Under the pieces are notes generated by a model. The model saw only the letters and a program-made list of their open reading frames with translations. It made no database searches and had not been told where the DNA came from. From NCBI GenBank assembly GCA_029783825.1, contig JAREIK010000520.1, positions 114,417-178,416 on the forward strand: a DNA stretch of 64,000 nucleotides, written 5' to 3'. Positions 23,066 through 35,199 of the stretch are shown here, in pieces; position 1 is the first letter of the stretch; each line of letters begins with the position of its first letter. The position numbers were made by a program, and so were the translations under genes. The DNA comes from Sapria himalayana. Its lineage: Eukaryota > Streptophyta > Magnoliopsida > Malpighiales > Rafflesiaceae.

Positions 23066-24805
23066 CCATAAAGACAAATGACACTGACATTAACACATAA
23101 TGTTCTTTTCATATGTCGCACATAATGTTCTAATCATCTTAATATTTTCATGTTACAATCAAACTACATTTTTATTTTCCATAAAATTTATAATCATAAA
23201 CAAAATTTCAAATCTTTATTTTTAAATCAATAACTATATATATCTAGTATTATAGGAATGTCGGATACACACCCCAAGATATCTTTACCAATTGCTATAT
23301 TCTTAATGTTATGGAAAAGTCTTATCTACTCTAATCCCAAGGAACATATATAAGTCGAGAAAAAATATGTGATTAATTTGAGAGAGAATGATAAGAGATG
23401 ATAATAAAATAATATATATCTAATATAATTATTAATAAAAATAATAAAATATCTCAAACTATCATGTATAATCATCCTACAAAAACCCTGAATATCTTAC
23501 TGAATCAGATGACATATATATCTCCTAACATTCTCATATTGTGAATGATAAGAAATTGTAGAATAATTTTTTCATTGGTATACCTCATAATCAATAAATA
23601 TTATTTACTTGATATGATGTCACTTTTTCTTATTGATAGTAGAAGCATCGATATACCTCATGGTCCATCTCATCATTCTAACAAAACTCATATACAAAAA
23701 AATACATGACAAAAAAAGAACAACATTAGCATTGTCATGCCCCATGGTCAATACAACAAAGTCACTGTCTAAAAGCCTAAAACAATATTAAAGACTTAAG
23801 ACTAATCAAAGATCAATGTGATCACTTAAAACATGAGTATTGACTCCTACAAAATGTACAACCCAAGAATTTTGAGTAAGATGGTGGGAAAAACTAATCA
23901 TAAATATGTGTTGTAGTTTTATTCAACTATTATATTTAATTTTATATTATTTAATGAGATAGGCTACCAATTTATTTTTGCTTGTTAAATAAAAGATATG
24001 CATCAAAGTAATTACCAAAGACACTAATTAAAACAAGGGTCAATCTTTAAGCTATCATTGATATTTTTGTTGAATCTTCTAATATAAAAGAATAATTAAA
24101 AAATTTAAATATCCAAAAATTATAAAATTATAGTGATAAAAATGACTAATTATTCAGATTCTAGTTAATCATATTTATTCAGAATATAGTTGATCATATT
24201 TTCTAATTAACCAATTATTTATTGACAATAAAAAACATATCAAGTATAAATGAACCATAAGATAATACTTGAAATTATATGTAAACATTTTTTGATCACG
24301 TACTTTCTTAAAAAATATTCTTTTCTGCTTTCATCTTATTATATTTTACTATGAATATGTACAAGCCAAATATATACCTTCCATTTAAATCTTTTAAGAT
24401 TAAACAAAGAACATAAATGTAAATTATCATTGCATTAAAAATATATATATGATACTTAATCATTATTGTTGATTATCATATATAACAAAAACTCTAATTG
24501 AGTTATATTTTTTTTCAAGTCTTGTATTTTAGATATTTATGCATTAGTTTAAAGAAAAATGTTAGATTATCATATTAATTTTATTTAATTTCAAATATTT
24601 TTTTACATTTTAGCTTGTATTTAATATTAGTGAAATGTTTTGTATAAAAACACTCCATATATTTTTTTGTATCATGTATTCACATTTTTTGTATCATGTA
24701 TTCAATTATCATGAATAAAATTTTCAACCTCCACATTGTTTTGCTAGCTATCAAAAAAAATGAATCATTTGTAGAAATATCTGAATAAAGAAAAAGAAAT
24801 CAAAC
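23066..24805. other. AT-rich sequence without recognised features
   Basis: About 1.7 kb of low-GC DNA with no open frame above 60 codons and no repeat I can define, apart from a 17-bp direct repeat TTTTTGTATCATGTATTC near 24665-24705. Confidence 0.5.
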
Positions 24806-25011
24806 CCATGTAAAAAGTGACCCATCAGAAGCCACAGCTACAGTATGATCTCTGCCACATGATATATCCAACCACCGAGCATTTTCACCAGCTGGGAATT
24901 CAAAGAGCTCTGGACGAAGTGGTTTTGGCATTCACAATTGACACTCTTTTCCATTTCTTCCTGTTTGCCAACTCTGATTATACCCCCATACATAAATCAC
25001 AATAATTGTTG
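24806..25011 (-). pseudogene. RCC1-repeat protein exon fragment
   Basis: Minus strand translation reads ...VWGYNQSWQTGRNG..., then MPKPLRPELFEFPAGENARW and LDISCGRDHTVAVASDGSLF. This is the repeat signature of RCC1 (regulator of chromosome condensation) beta-propeller proteins, with a G-rich blade edge and the CGxxHTxAV motif. The stretch is bounded by an AG acceptor (25012-25013 on the minus strand) and a GT donor (804-805 of 24.8 kb), so it looks like one captured genomic exon of about 206 bp. A TGA at 24932-24934 breaks it. No other exons of the gene are visible within 2 kb. It lies in the block closed by the CACTA terminus at 27472. The parent gene cannot be named beyond RCC1-like. Confidence 0.8.
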
Positions 25012-25643
25012 CTGAAACTATGGGCATTGTAGGATTGCCTACGATATCATTGATGTCCATCATACTATTGTACCGCTGACCATCATCAGTTGAAAAGACT
25101 GTAAGTTAGAAAATGACCATGGCCATAACAACATTGAGTGAATTACAAATAACAAGAAAAAAAATCATAATGATTTTGATTATTTTGCAGAATCATTTAA
25201 ATAATTAACTGAAAATAAACCAAATACAATCTACCAAAAATCAAATTTTCCATAAAATCATTATCTAAGAGTGAAAAGTCAGGATGACTAGTAAAAAAAT
25301 CAGTCATCGGGACTAAATCAATCAACTATTCTTGAACTGATTACAAACTTCTACAAAATCATTTAACAATCAACATTTAAATGAAAACAATCGTCACATA
25401 GAATTAAGAGATTCTTTACAAAGAAAATGGAATAACAAGTTTTTCAGATGTGACAAAATAAGATCCAATGAAAATCACAGTTCATAAACAATCATATACA
25501 TATACGATTTAAAAAATCGTGCAGATTGTGAAACTATGGGGTAAACGTAACCCAATGAAAACTTAAATTGATAATGAAATTTATGGAACAAAATGATTTT
25601 AAACGTCAGAAGAATGCTAAGCTGCACCTTGAGGGTAAGATTT
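25012..25643. other. Unassigned AT-rich sequence next to the RCC1-like exon
   Basis: May be intron of the captured RCC1-like fragment, since it lies upstream of the exon on the minus strand. No further exon could be recognised. Confidence 0.4.
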
Positions 25644-25822
25644 GGACTTTAATAATAAAAATGAACCTTTTGACTTGAATACTAAAAACAAAGCTTTAGA
25701 CTTAAATACTAAAAATGAACCTTTCGGCTTGAATACTAAAAATGAACCTTTCGGCTTGATTACTAAAAACAAACCTTTCGGCTAGAATACTAAAAATGAA
25801 CCTTTCAACTTGAATACTCACA
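25644..25822 (+). repeat. 27-bp minisatellite
   Basis: About six units of GAATACTAAAAATGAACCTT plus TCGGCTT, with substitutions but no length change. The length, a multiple of three, keeps the frame, giving a nine-residue repeat (NEPFGLNTK) on the plus strand with one stop. Whether it was ever coding is unknown. Confidence 0.85.
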
Positions 25823-26060
25823 ATAAACAACGAAGTACGCGAATGAACAGAATTCTATAAGCAGTGACTTAGGCAGAGAAGCTTGTTCAATCAAAGAAAT
25901 GGGTAACTAAAGATTCATCCTTGAAATGGTCATTCACATCCAATGATATTAAATCGATGTAAAAGATGATCAAGTGAACTATGTTGTTAAGAGATGAGGC
26001 ATTAATAAGTTTGTGTTATTTTAAAGATTCACCAATGTTATTATTTTAAGGTGGGATTAT

Positions 26061-26672
26061 ATTTTGGGTATCCCCTGAAATATTAAAAAAATTTAAACTG
26101 ATCTTTTTATATTAAAAAAAAGACACCAAACATAAAAACATAAAAAATCTAGTCATTTGAATTCATAGTCATAAACTACCCTCACCCCTCTCCACTACCC
26201 CTCGCCCTTGCCCCTCTTCCTAGCCCCTCACCTCTTTCCAAGAGCTCCACGAAGGAGCTCAATGGAGCTCCACCGTGGATCTCGGTTGATTCATAGAGAG
26301 GGGCGAGGGAAGAGGGGCGAGGGAAGAGGGGCGAGGGAAGAGGGGCGAGGGGAGAGAGGCGAGGGAAGAGGGGAGAGGGGTGACGGGTGAGGGGCAAGGG
26401 GTGACAGGTGAGGGGCAAGGGTGAGGACGAGGAGCAAATGGTAAACGGTGAGGGGCAAGAGAAAGGACAAGGGTGAGGGGCAGGGGATAGGACAAGGGTG
26501 AGGGGCAGGGGAGTGAACGAGGGTGAGGGGCATGATAGAGGGGCAAGGGTAGTTTAGGATTTATGAATTCGAGTGCAATGGTTTCGAATTTATTTATAAT
26601 TCCATGCTTTTTTTCAAATGTTAAAATATTAGTTTCATATTTTAAAATATTTCTGGGGGCTTACTCCAAAAG
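26061..26672. mobile_element. Foldback/MITE-like element with long inverted ends and G-rich core
   Basis: The left end (TTTTGGGTATCCCCTGAAAT) and the right end read inward (CTTTTGGAGTAAGCCCCCAG then AAAT) are inverted copies. Similarity continues inward for about 110 bp, including GAATTCATA...AAACTACCCT next to the core. The core changes from C/T-rich (26180-26237) to G/A-rich (26290-26545), so the whole element can fold. No coding capacity is evident. The superfamily is uncertain; long inverted ends would fit Mutator-like MITEs, but no 9-bp target duplication is obvious. Confidence 0.65.
26290..26545 (+). repeat. Purine-rich G-tract minisatellite
   Basis: Begins with near-perfect 15-bp units (GAGGGGCGAGGGAAG) and continues as GAGGGGCAAGGGTGA-type variants. 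Many GGG/GGGG tracts on one strand make G-quadruplex or triplex formation plausible. The Pro/Leu/Ser-rich minus-strand frames here are compositional. Confidence 0.85.
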
Positions 26673-26679
26673 ATAAATC

Positions 26680-27472
26680 TGTCGCTAAATCAAGAATTTT
26701 ATTATCAATGGAAAATATGTCGCTAAATCAAGGATTTTATTAGCAAAGGAAAATCTATCTCTAAATCCATGGCTAAATCAATGATTTTATTAGCTAGGGA
26801 AAATCTATCGCTAAATCAAAGATTTTATTAGTACGAGAGAATTCATCGCTAAATCCGTTGATAAATCAAGGATTTTATTAGCAAGGGAAAATTCATCGCT
26901 AAATCATAGATTTTATTGCAAGGGAAAAGCTATCGCTAAATCTATCACTAAATCATGAATTTTATTAGAAAGGGAAAATCCATCGCTAAATCCAATGATA
27001 AATCATGGATTTTATTAGTAAGGGAATATTCGTCGATAAACCATCGCTAAATCATGGATCTTATTAGGAAGAGAATATCTGTCGTGAAATATATCACTAA
27101 ATCAAAGATTTTATTAGTAAGGAAAATTCTGTCGCTAAATCAAGGATTTTATTAGCAATTGATATTTCGTCACTAAATTCATTGCTAAATCAAGCATTTT
27201 ATTAGCAAGAAATATCCCGTCGCTAAATTCATCGCTAAAATCCCCACTTTCATTGAGCGGAATTTACAAAAATTTTCCATCGCTAATTCGTCGCTATATC
27301 CCCCACTTTTCTTTAGTGGAATTTTCAAATAATTTTCCTTCACTAATCAATCGTTAATCCGTTGCTATTTTTTTTTCATAAAAAATTTATCAATCCATTG
27401 CTATTCCCTAACTAATCCCTTGCAATTTAGTTAGGGTTTGATCCCTAGCTAAATTGATATTTTCTTGTAGTG
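26680..27472. mobile_element. CACTA subterminal repeat array and terminus
   Basis: More than a dozen degenerate units of about 45 bp carry GTCGCTAAATCAAGGATTTT followed by ATTAGCAAGGGAAAATC. The terminal 100 bp hold GCTAGGGATCAAACCCTA-type motifs. The end reads ...TTTTCTTGTAGTG at 27472, the inverted complement of the canonical plant CACTACAAGAAAA terminus. GATA array follows within a few bases. Subterminal repeats of this kind bind the TnpA-type protein in En/Spm. Confidence 0.85.
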
Positions 27473-28817
27473 TTATAGACTGATTGATTGATTGACAGAT
27501 AGAAAAATAGATTCATAAATACATATACATATAGATAGATAGATAGATACAAATATATATGGGTAAATAGATAGATAGATATATAGATAAACACATTGAT
27601 AGAAAGATAGATAGCCAAGAAGATTGACTGATAATTATACAGACAGACAAATTGATAGGCAGACAAATTTAGAGAAAAAAAGATAGATAGATAGATTAAT
27701 AGATTGATAGACATATTGATTGGTAGATTGATAAACAGTTTAATAGACTTATAGATATATAGATTGATTGAATGAATGAAAGATTGATTGATTAATAGAT
27801 AGATAGACAGATAGCAAGATAGATAGATTGATTGACATAAAGATATACGAATAGATAGATAGAATGATAAATAGACAAATAGATACATAGATAGATAGAT
27901 ATACATGTAAATAGACCGAAAGATTTATAAATAGAATATAAAAATATTATTAGATATATAGAGAGACAAATTAATATACATATAGATAGAAAGATAGACA
28001 AATAAATAAATAGATTGATTGATATATAGATAGATAGATAAACACAAAAAATAGACTTATAAACAGACATATATATAGATAGAAAGATAAAAAATAGATA
28101 GATAGATATATAGATAGAGAGACAAATATAATAGATAGATAGATAGATTAACAAATAGATATACAGATAGATAGATAGATAGATATATTGACAAATAGAT
28201 ATGCAATTAGATAGATAGATTAATAGATAAAGAAATAGATAGGTAGATATGTAGATAGTAAGATAAATAGACAAATAGATAGATTGATAGATATATATAT
28301 ATCTATAGATAAATAAATAGATATATAGAAAAATAGATATATAGATAAATAAAAAGATTGATAGATAAATAGATAGATAGAAATTAGATAGATAAATATA
28401 AAAATATATCGATAGATAGATAGACAAATATATAGGGAGATATAAAGAAAAATACATAGATGTATAAATAGATTGATTGATAGATTGATTAATAAACAAA
28501 TAGATAGACATATATATATAAAGATTGATAGAAAGATTCATAGACATGTTGAAAGATAGATGTATAGACATATTGATAGACTGATTGAAAGAGAGATAGT
28601 GTTTAATAGACAAAAAGATAGATAGATAGATTGATAGGCAGATAGATTGAGATATTATTTGACAGATAGATAGATGGATTGATAGACAGATAGATAGTCA
28701 ACTAGATAGACATATATATAGAGAGAATTATAGATAGAGAAATAAATATATAAATAGAAAGATAGATAGTGAGATACATAGATAGATAGACAGATATATA
28801 GATAGATAGATAGACAG

Positions 28818-28866
<49 letters not shown>

Positions 28867-31737
28867 AATAGATACACAAATATATAGATAGAATCATAAA
28901 TTGATAGATAAATAGACAGAAAGAAAGAAAGAAAGATAGATATATAGATAGAAAGATAAATTGACAAATAGATAAATATAAATTTAGATAAATAGATAAA
29001 CATATTAATATACATATAGATAGACGGATAAACAAACGAATAAATAGACTGATAGATAGATAGATAGGCAAATAGATAGACATATAGACATACAAATATA
29101 TTGGCAAATAGATAGAAAAATAGATAGATCGATAGAAAGATAGATATAATAGATAAATAGATTGATAGATATATATATAAATAGATAGATAGATAGATAA
29201 ATTGACATATAGATAGGCAATTAGATAGACAGATTGATATATAGATAAAGAAATAGATAAATAAATAGATATGTTGATAGAAAGATAGATATACAAATAT
29301 ATAGATAAATAGATAGATAGATAGAGAGATAGATACACAAATAGACAGACAGACATATAGATATATAGATAGATAGGTAGATAAAGAGATAGATAGAAAA
29401 ATAGATAGATAGATATATATATATATAAATAGACAGATAGAAAGTGAGAGAGAAAGAGAGATAGATAGATAGATATATAAATAGATAGACAGACAAACAA
29501 ACAGATAGATAAATAACTAGACAAATAGATCAATAGATAGATTGACATATAAATAGGTAGATAGATAGATAAATAGACAAATAGATAGATAGATAAATAG
29601 ATAGATAAATATATATATATGATAATAAAGATAGATATACAAGTAGATAGACTGATAGATAGACTGATAAATAGATAGATAGATATTTAAATTAATAGAG
29701 AAATAGATAGACAGATAGATAGACACGTAGAATGATAATTTGATAGATAAAAAGATACACAGATTTTTAGAAAAATTGATAGAAAAATTGATAAGTAGAT
29801 TGATAGATTGATAGATAGATTGATAGACAGATTTATAAATAAATTGACATACAAATTAATAGACATATAAATAGAAATATTGATAGAAAGATAGATAAAT
29901 AGGTAGATAGATTGATTGATTGATATATAGTAAAATAGATAGATAGAAAGTTAGATTATTAGACAAATAGATATGATGTTTATTCCATAGATATATTGAG
30001 AAACAGATAAACATATATATATAAACAAATAGATAGAATGATTGATAAAAAAATAAAAAGAAAGATAGATAGACAGATAAATAAACAAATTGATAGAGAG
30101 AGATTTATAGACAGATAGATAGAAAGATTCATAGACCGACTGATAGAAATAATGATAGATAGATAGATAGATTAAATTATAGATAGATTGATAGACAAAT
30201 TGATAGAAATATAGATTGATTGAAAAATAGATAAAGAGAGATAAATAGATAGAGAGATAAATATGAAGATAGATCAAGAGATTATTAGTTAGATAGATCA
30301 TAGATAGATAGATAATAGAGATACATATAGATAGATAGATTGATTGATCAACACATAGTTAAACAGATAGAAAGATGGATAAATAGACAAATAGATAGAT
30401 AAATAGATAGAAATATGGATAGATATATAGATAGATAGAAAAATTGTTAAAAAGAAAGATAGATAGATAGAAAAATAAATAAATAGAAAGATAGATAGAT
30501 AGATTGATAGATATATAGATATATAGATATATAGATATATAGAATTATAGATAGATACATATCCAGATATATAGATATATAGATAGATAGATAGACAAAT
30601 TGATAGATAGATTGATTGATTGATTGAGAGAATGATATATTGACAAATATATAGATACATAGATAGAAAGTTTGATTGATTGATTGATAGATTTATTGAT
30701 AGACAGAATGATATATAGATAGACCGGCAGATAAATAGATAAATAGATATATAGAAAAATTGATAGATAGATAGATAGATAGACAAATATATAGAAAAAT
30801 AGATAGATAGATAGATAGATAGACAGACAGATAGATATATAGATAGACAGATAGATAGATAGACAGATAGATATATAGATAGACAGATAGATAGATAGAT
30901 AGACAGATAGATAGTAGATTAATAGATATAAAGTCCAATAGATAGACAGATAAATAGATATATAAATAAACAAATAAATTGATAGATAGATAAATAGATA
31001 GAAATATAGATAGATATATAGAGTGAAAGATAGACAGAAGGATTAACTAATAAATAGAAATATAGATAGATAGATAGAGAAATAGATATACAATACATCA
31101 ACAGAGATATAGACAGATCGACACATAGATGGACAAATAGATAGATATATAGATAGATAAATAGATATATAGATAGATAGATATGCTGATAGATAGACAG
31201 AAAGATTGACAAATATAAATAAAGATATATTGACATATAGATAGACAAATAGATAGACACATCGATATAGAGATAAATAGACAGACAAATAGATATAGAT
31301 ATATAGACAGATAGATAGACAGATAGATAGATAAATAGCTAGACAGATTGATTGACAGATTGATAGAAAGATAGATAGGTAGATAGATAGATAGGCAAAT
31401 AGATAGACAAAGTGAAATACAAATACATTGATAGTTAAATAGATAGATTGATTGATAGATTGATATATAGATAGATAGTCAAATTGATAGAATGATTAAT
31501 AGACAGATTGATATATAGATTGATACACAATTGGATATACAAATTGATAGATAGTTTATAAGATGATTTCGAAATAGATAGCTAATTGATTGATAGATAA
31601 ATATATAGATTTATAGATAGATAAAAAGATATATTGACATATTATTAGAATGATATATAGATAGATAGATTGATAGAGAGATAGATAGACATATATATAG
31701 ACAAATAGATAGATAGATAGGCAAATAGATAAAAAGT
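27473..31737 (-). repeat. GATA tetranucleotide array
   Basis: 4.3 kb of imperfect GATA repeat, with TGAT and GAAA variants, a TA/CA compound run near 28825-28866 and GACAGATA-rich units at 30820-30910. The minus-strand open frames here (up to about 297 codons) are repeat artefacts. Confidence 0.95.
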
Positions 31738-32097
31738 TAGACCGGGTTGGTCGGGTTGGATGGGTCGATTTGACTTAGGGTGGGTCTTTTTAAAAAAAAT
31801 TAAGGTTTCAAGGGGCATGTCGCCACATCACCATCGCCCATTGGGCATGTCTAGCCATTGCCCATTGTGCGTCACCGCATCGTCCCCCCTGCCATGCCCA
31901 AGTTCCAGGCACCCATGCCATGCTTGGCTTGACACATGGGCCAAAATCCCAAGGCATGGCACGACATGATTCATGTAGAGGGTCAACATAGCATGGGCCC
32001 GAGCATGACATTACAGTGTGCCATGTCGGGCCAAGCATGACTGAATTGCGTCAGACTTTGGGCCATGCCCTAGCCACCTGGCCCATTTGACACCTAT
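31738..32097. mobile_element. Decayed relative of the GC-rich foldback MITE
   Basis: The right end TGGCCCATTTGACACCTAT parallels the right end of the element at 10968-11347 (CGGCCCGTTTGTCACCTCT). The interior is full of GGGCATG, CATGCC and GGCCCAT motifs that look like GGGCACG, CGTGCC and GGCCCGT after CpG to TpG/CpA changes. The left end is not a clear inverted copy and may be truncated. Confidence 0.6.
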
Positions 32098-32754
32098 ATT
32101 ATATCAAAAAACTTTTGATGATTTATAAAAAAAATTTTTAGATGTGCTTATTAAAATACTACTTCGAATGTTTTTTATGGTTTCAAAAGAGTTTTTATAA
32201 ATATTAATTATGATATTTTTGTCCTAAAAATACTTAAAATTATTTTTAGCCCTATAAACACTTTTGAAGAGCACTATGAATCTGACCCAACATTGATTTG
32301 AATTCAAGTTTTATTTTTGCACTATTAAAATTTATAAAAGTTAAACCTTTGAGTAGAATATTTAATATAAGCTTTTTATATTCCGTTCTTATTAAAATTA
32401 TAAATATATCTTTTTTTTATAATCTTCTCACTTTATGTTATTTTAGGATATTTATAAATTCTAAATTATATCAAATAATATTAATTTTTATGCCTAAAAA
32501 TTTATTTCATATTTTATTCATAAAAATATATTAAATTCTTAAAAATGTATAACCATATATATATATATGTTTATTTATGAAATACTTTTTTTATAATTTC
32601 ATAATATTATTTTATTTATAAAATAATATTATAGATTTATCAATAAATTATTAAAAATATGAAATATTTTAAATTTCGTAGGGTTATATATTTATACAAT
32701 TTAATTAATGTTATATGAAATAATATGTTTTTTTAAAATAAAATTATATGAAAA
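32098..32754. other. AT-rich sequence, possible MITE relic
   Basis: Near 32165-32290 motifs such as CTATAAACACTTTTGAAGAGCACT resemble common plant MITE ends, but I cannot define both termini. The open frame at 32298-32534 is low-complexity AT-rich sequence. Confidence 0.35.
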
Positions 32755-33541
32755 TTAGCAACAAGTTTAGAGATGGATTTTCCCTTGGTAATTCGTAGCT
32801 AAATTTAATTTTTTTTACAAACCCAATTATGAAGAGTTACTATTGTTCTGATTTCAAAAATTCGATGTCATTCCAGAAATCCGATGTGATTTCAGAAAAA
32901 CACAACATACAATGTAGAATAGTCAAGACCTAAACCAGAACACCAGCATCCCATCCTTGGCTGTAGGAATCTATAGCTTTTCCATATCATCTCCAACATT
33001 CACTTCTCCACTCATGCGTCTGTATATCAGGCACTTTATTTATACCATGAATCCATGATTAATCACACATGTTTTTTCATTCAAATGGAACCCTCTTCAT
33101 AAACTCTATAACTTCATCTCGTTGAACCATCTTCGCTTTGGTAAGATTGAACACCGACTTATAGGAGCACCACAAACAAGGTCTCGTGTAAAATATTGAT
33201 GATGAAGAAGGTATTGTTCTTCTTTTTTTAAATCAATTTTTAGGGTTTTAATGCAAAAAATTTTCCATTCCATATCATATCATGTTATTGATTATTTCAG
33301 TCTCACACATGTTCATGTTTTTATCAGCATTCCTATCTCATGTATCATTCTTCGCACCATTTCACTTGAATTAATCAAGTTGTAGAGCATGCCAACATAT
33401 CTTACTATTGCATCAATCTATAAAATATTGAGATTTCTGAGCATAGACACATTATTATTGTTGGATATAGCTATATTAGGTTACTTTTATTATCAAGCTC
33501 TAGACCTCTTTAGGTTAATCCATTTATTTTAATTCATGTAG

Positions 33542-33736
33542 GTACTAGCTCAAGCAATTCGATTTCATCCAAAGGTTCTTGAAGTTTAGATTTATGCTGC
33601 AACTTGGGAATTTAATCATAACATAAATGTTACAACTGGTAGGGTTCTTATACACAATGGTTTAAGAATATGCTCAAATTCAGATCTATGGGTTGAGTAT
33701 ATTTGAATGGAACTTACATACCTCAACAAGCTGATG
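33542..33736 (+). pseudogene. UTP6-like (U3 snoRNP-associated protein 6) exon fragment
   Basis: The plus-strand frame reads VLAQAIRFHPKVLEV, stop, IYAATWEFNHNINVTTGRVL, then IHNGLRICSNSDLWVEYI, stop, MELTYLNKLM. This is the half-a-TPR region of UTP6, a conserved component of the small-subunit processome for pre-rRNA processing in the nucleolus. It starts after an AG acceptor (33540-33541) and ends at a GT donor (33737-33738), so it looks like a genomic exon of 195 bp. Two in-frame stops (TAG at 33587-33589, TGA at 33704-33706) replace what are tryptophan and arginine positions in the family. No neighbouring UTP6 exons are recognisable, so it is a dead fragment. Confidence 0.82.
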
Positions 33737-35055
33737 GTAAGGAATCAATATCTTGGGTTAACTTTATATTTTAATTATTATTTTTGATATTGTGTTCTCC
33801 TAGAGATATTTACATCACTACAATGAGATTTAGTCTAGATGTTTTATTGAGGGTAAAACTCAGTTGAACCAGCAATATGGTAGTGTGAAATATTGTAAGA
33901 TTTATTTTGGGTAAGTATTATATTCATATACTTTGTTACTATGTTGTTGTTTGTTACTTTGATAGGTGGTGGGGGACTAATAATGGGTGACTTGTGGACT
34001 CTGAGAGGCTTAATTAAGAACATGAAATGCTGTTGCTATTTGGCGAACAATGTATTTACATTTCAATGTGTTCCAAAGATTTTTATTTATCATCAACTCA
34101 TCTATTTCTTTCATTTTTTGATGATATATTACTTTCTTCAATGGGGCATTGCCATATAAATTTTGAAAGGAAATTATCAAAGAGCTAATATGCTTCTTAA
34201 ATCAATGAGTTTTTGGCGCATAATTCCATTTCTAAAAAATCGTTGGCAATGGATGCTGGATGTTAGAGAAAACCATTCACGATAATTTTCTTCACTAACA
34301 GACTAACTTATGAAAAAATGATTCATTTATGGCTACATACTAATATTGAGGAACCCATGGTTCTGGCTATGCTCAAAACCTCAATATTCAAATTCAGAAT
34401 ATAAATGGTTTATATGTGGATTCCATGGGTGTGCTTCATATGGAACTTCATAAAGAATATTTGAAAATAAAAGAAACATATCATGAATGCACAAAAGGTG
34501 TTGACATATATCATAAAAACATAATAAATTATAAAAATTTTGGTTTGTGGGGATATGATGTAGATTTTTTGGGACCTTTGTAGAAATTTATAAGTTTAAA
34601 AAGGATGTGGGACATTCTTCTATGTATGTCTTGGAAATTCTGAAATCACCCAATGCTTCAAGATATCTTTTGGGATTTAAATGATCTAATTTTATATGTA
34701 ACCTTTGAACCACATATACAAACTATAATCATTATGAGATTTAAATGATCCAATATTTAAGAAACTAACAATATTTCTCCATTATTATATAATTTATCAT
34801 TTTTTTATAATTATTTAATGTTTTATATGAGTGCTTTTAAGTATGTAAGTTATCATAATCATTTTCATATTTTTATATAAAGGATTATAAAACATATTTG
34901 TAGTGAGAATAATGTGTGTATATTGTAAGCTATATTTTTTTATGTGTATTTATTCTTTATGACTTAAATGTATGTTTATATAAATTCTAATATATTGGAT
35001 TTTATAAGAATTTTAAAGTTAAAAGTATCTAAGTGTGAATAATACTAAGATGTGT
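33737..35055. other. Unassigned sequence downstream of the UTP6-like exon
   Basis: About 1.3 kb with short frames (for example 33941-34159 and broken frames near 34160-34640) that carry no domain I can name. Base composition around 34160-34640 is less AT-biased, so a decayed coding relic is possible. Confidence 0.4.
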
Positions 35056-35058
35056 GAT

Positions 35059-35180
35059 CTCTACTAAAATTTACTAAATTATCGACCTATTATTTGGTCA
35101 GTAATTAGCTATTTTTTGGTCGGTAAACCTATTACTGATGATTTACCAACCTAGTTTCATAATCGTTATGCTGAGACATA
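35059..35180. repeat. Left terminus and subterminal motifs of the CACTA element
   Basis: Short subterminal zone with CGACCTATTATTTGGTCAGT and TTTTGGTCGGTAA motifs, much shorter than the zone at the right end (44330-44994). The asymmetry is usual for CACTA elements. Confidence 0.75.
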
Positions 35181-35199
35181 TTTGGTTTTCTTGGTGAGA

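Noticed and set aside
26182..26546. Pro/Leu/Ser-rich frames on the minus strand
   Set aside because: Produced by the purine/pyrimidine minisatellite; all frames open, no domain.
28655..29548. Long open frames (up to about 300 codons) of Tyr-Leu-Ser-Ile repeats in the GATA arrays
   Set aside because: CTAT repeats contain no stop codon in any frame, so long frames arise automatically. There is no domain, no start context and no codon bias. The same holds for all such frames in 4440-17400, 27473-31737 and 50288-64000.
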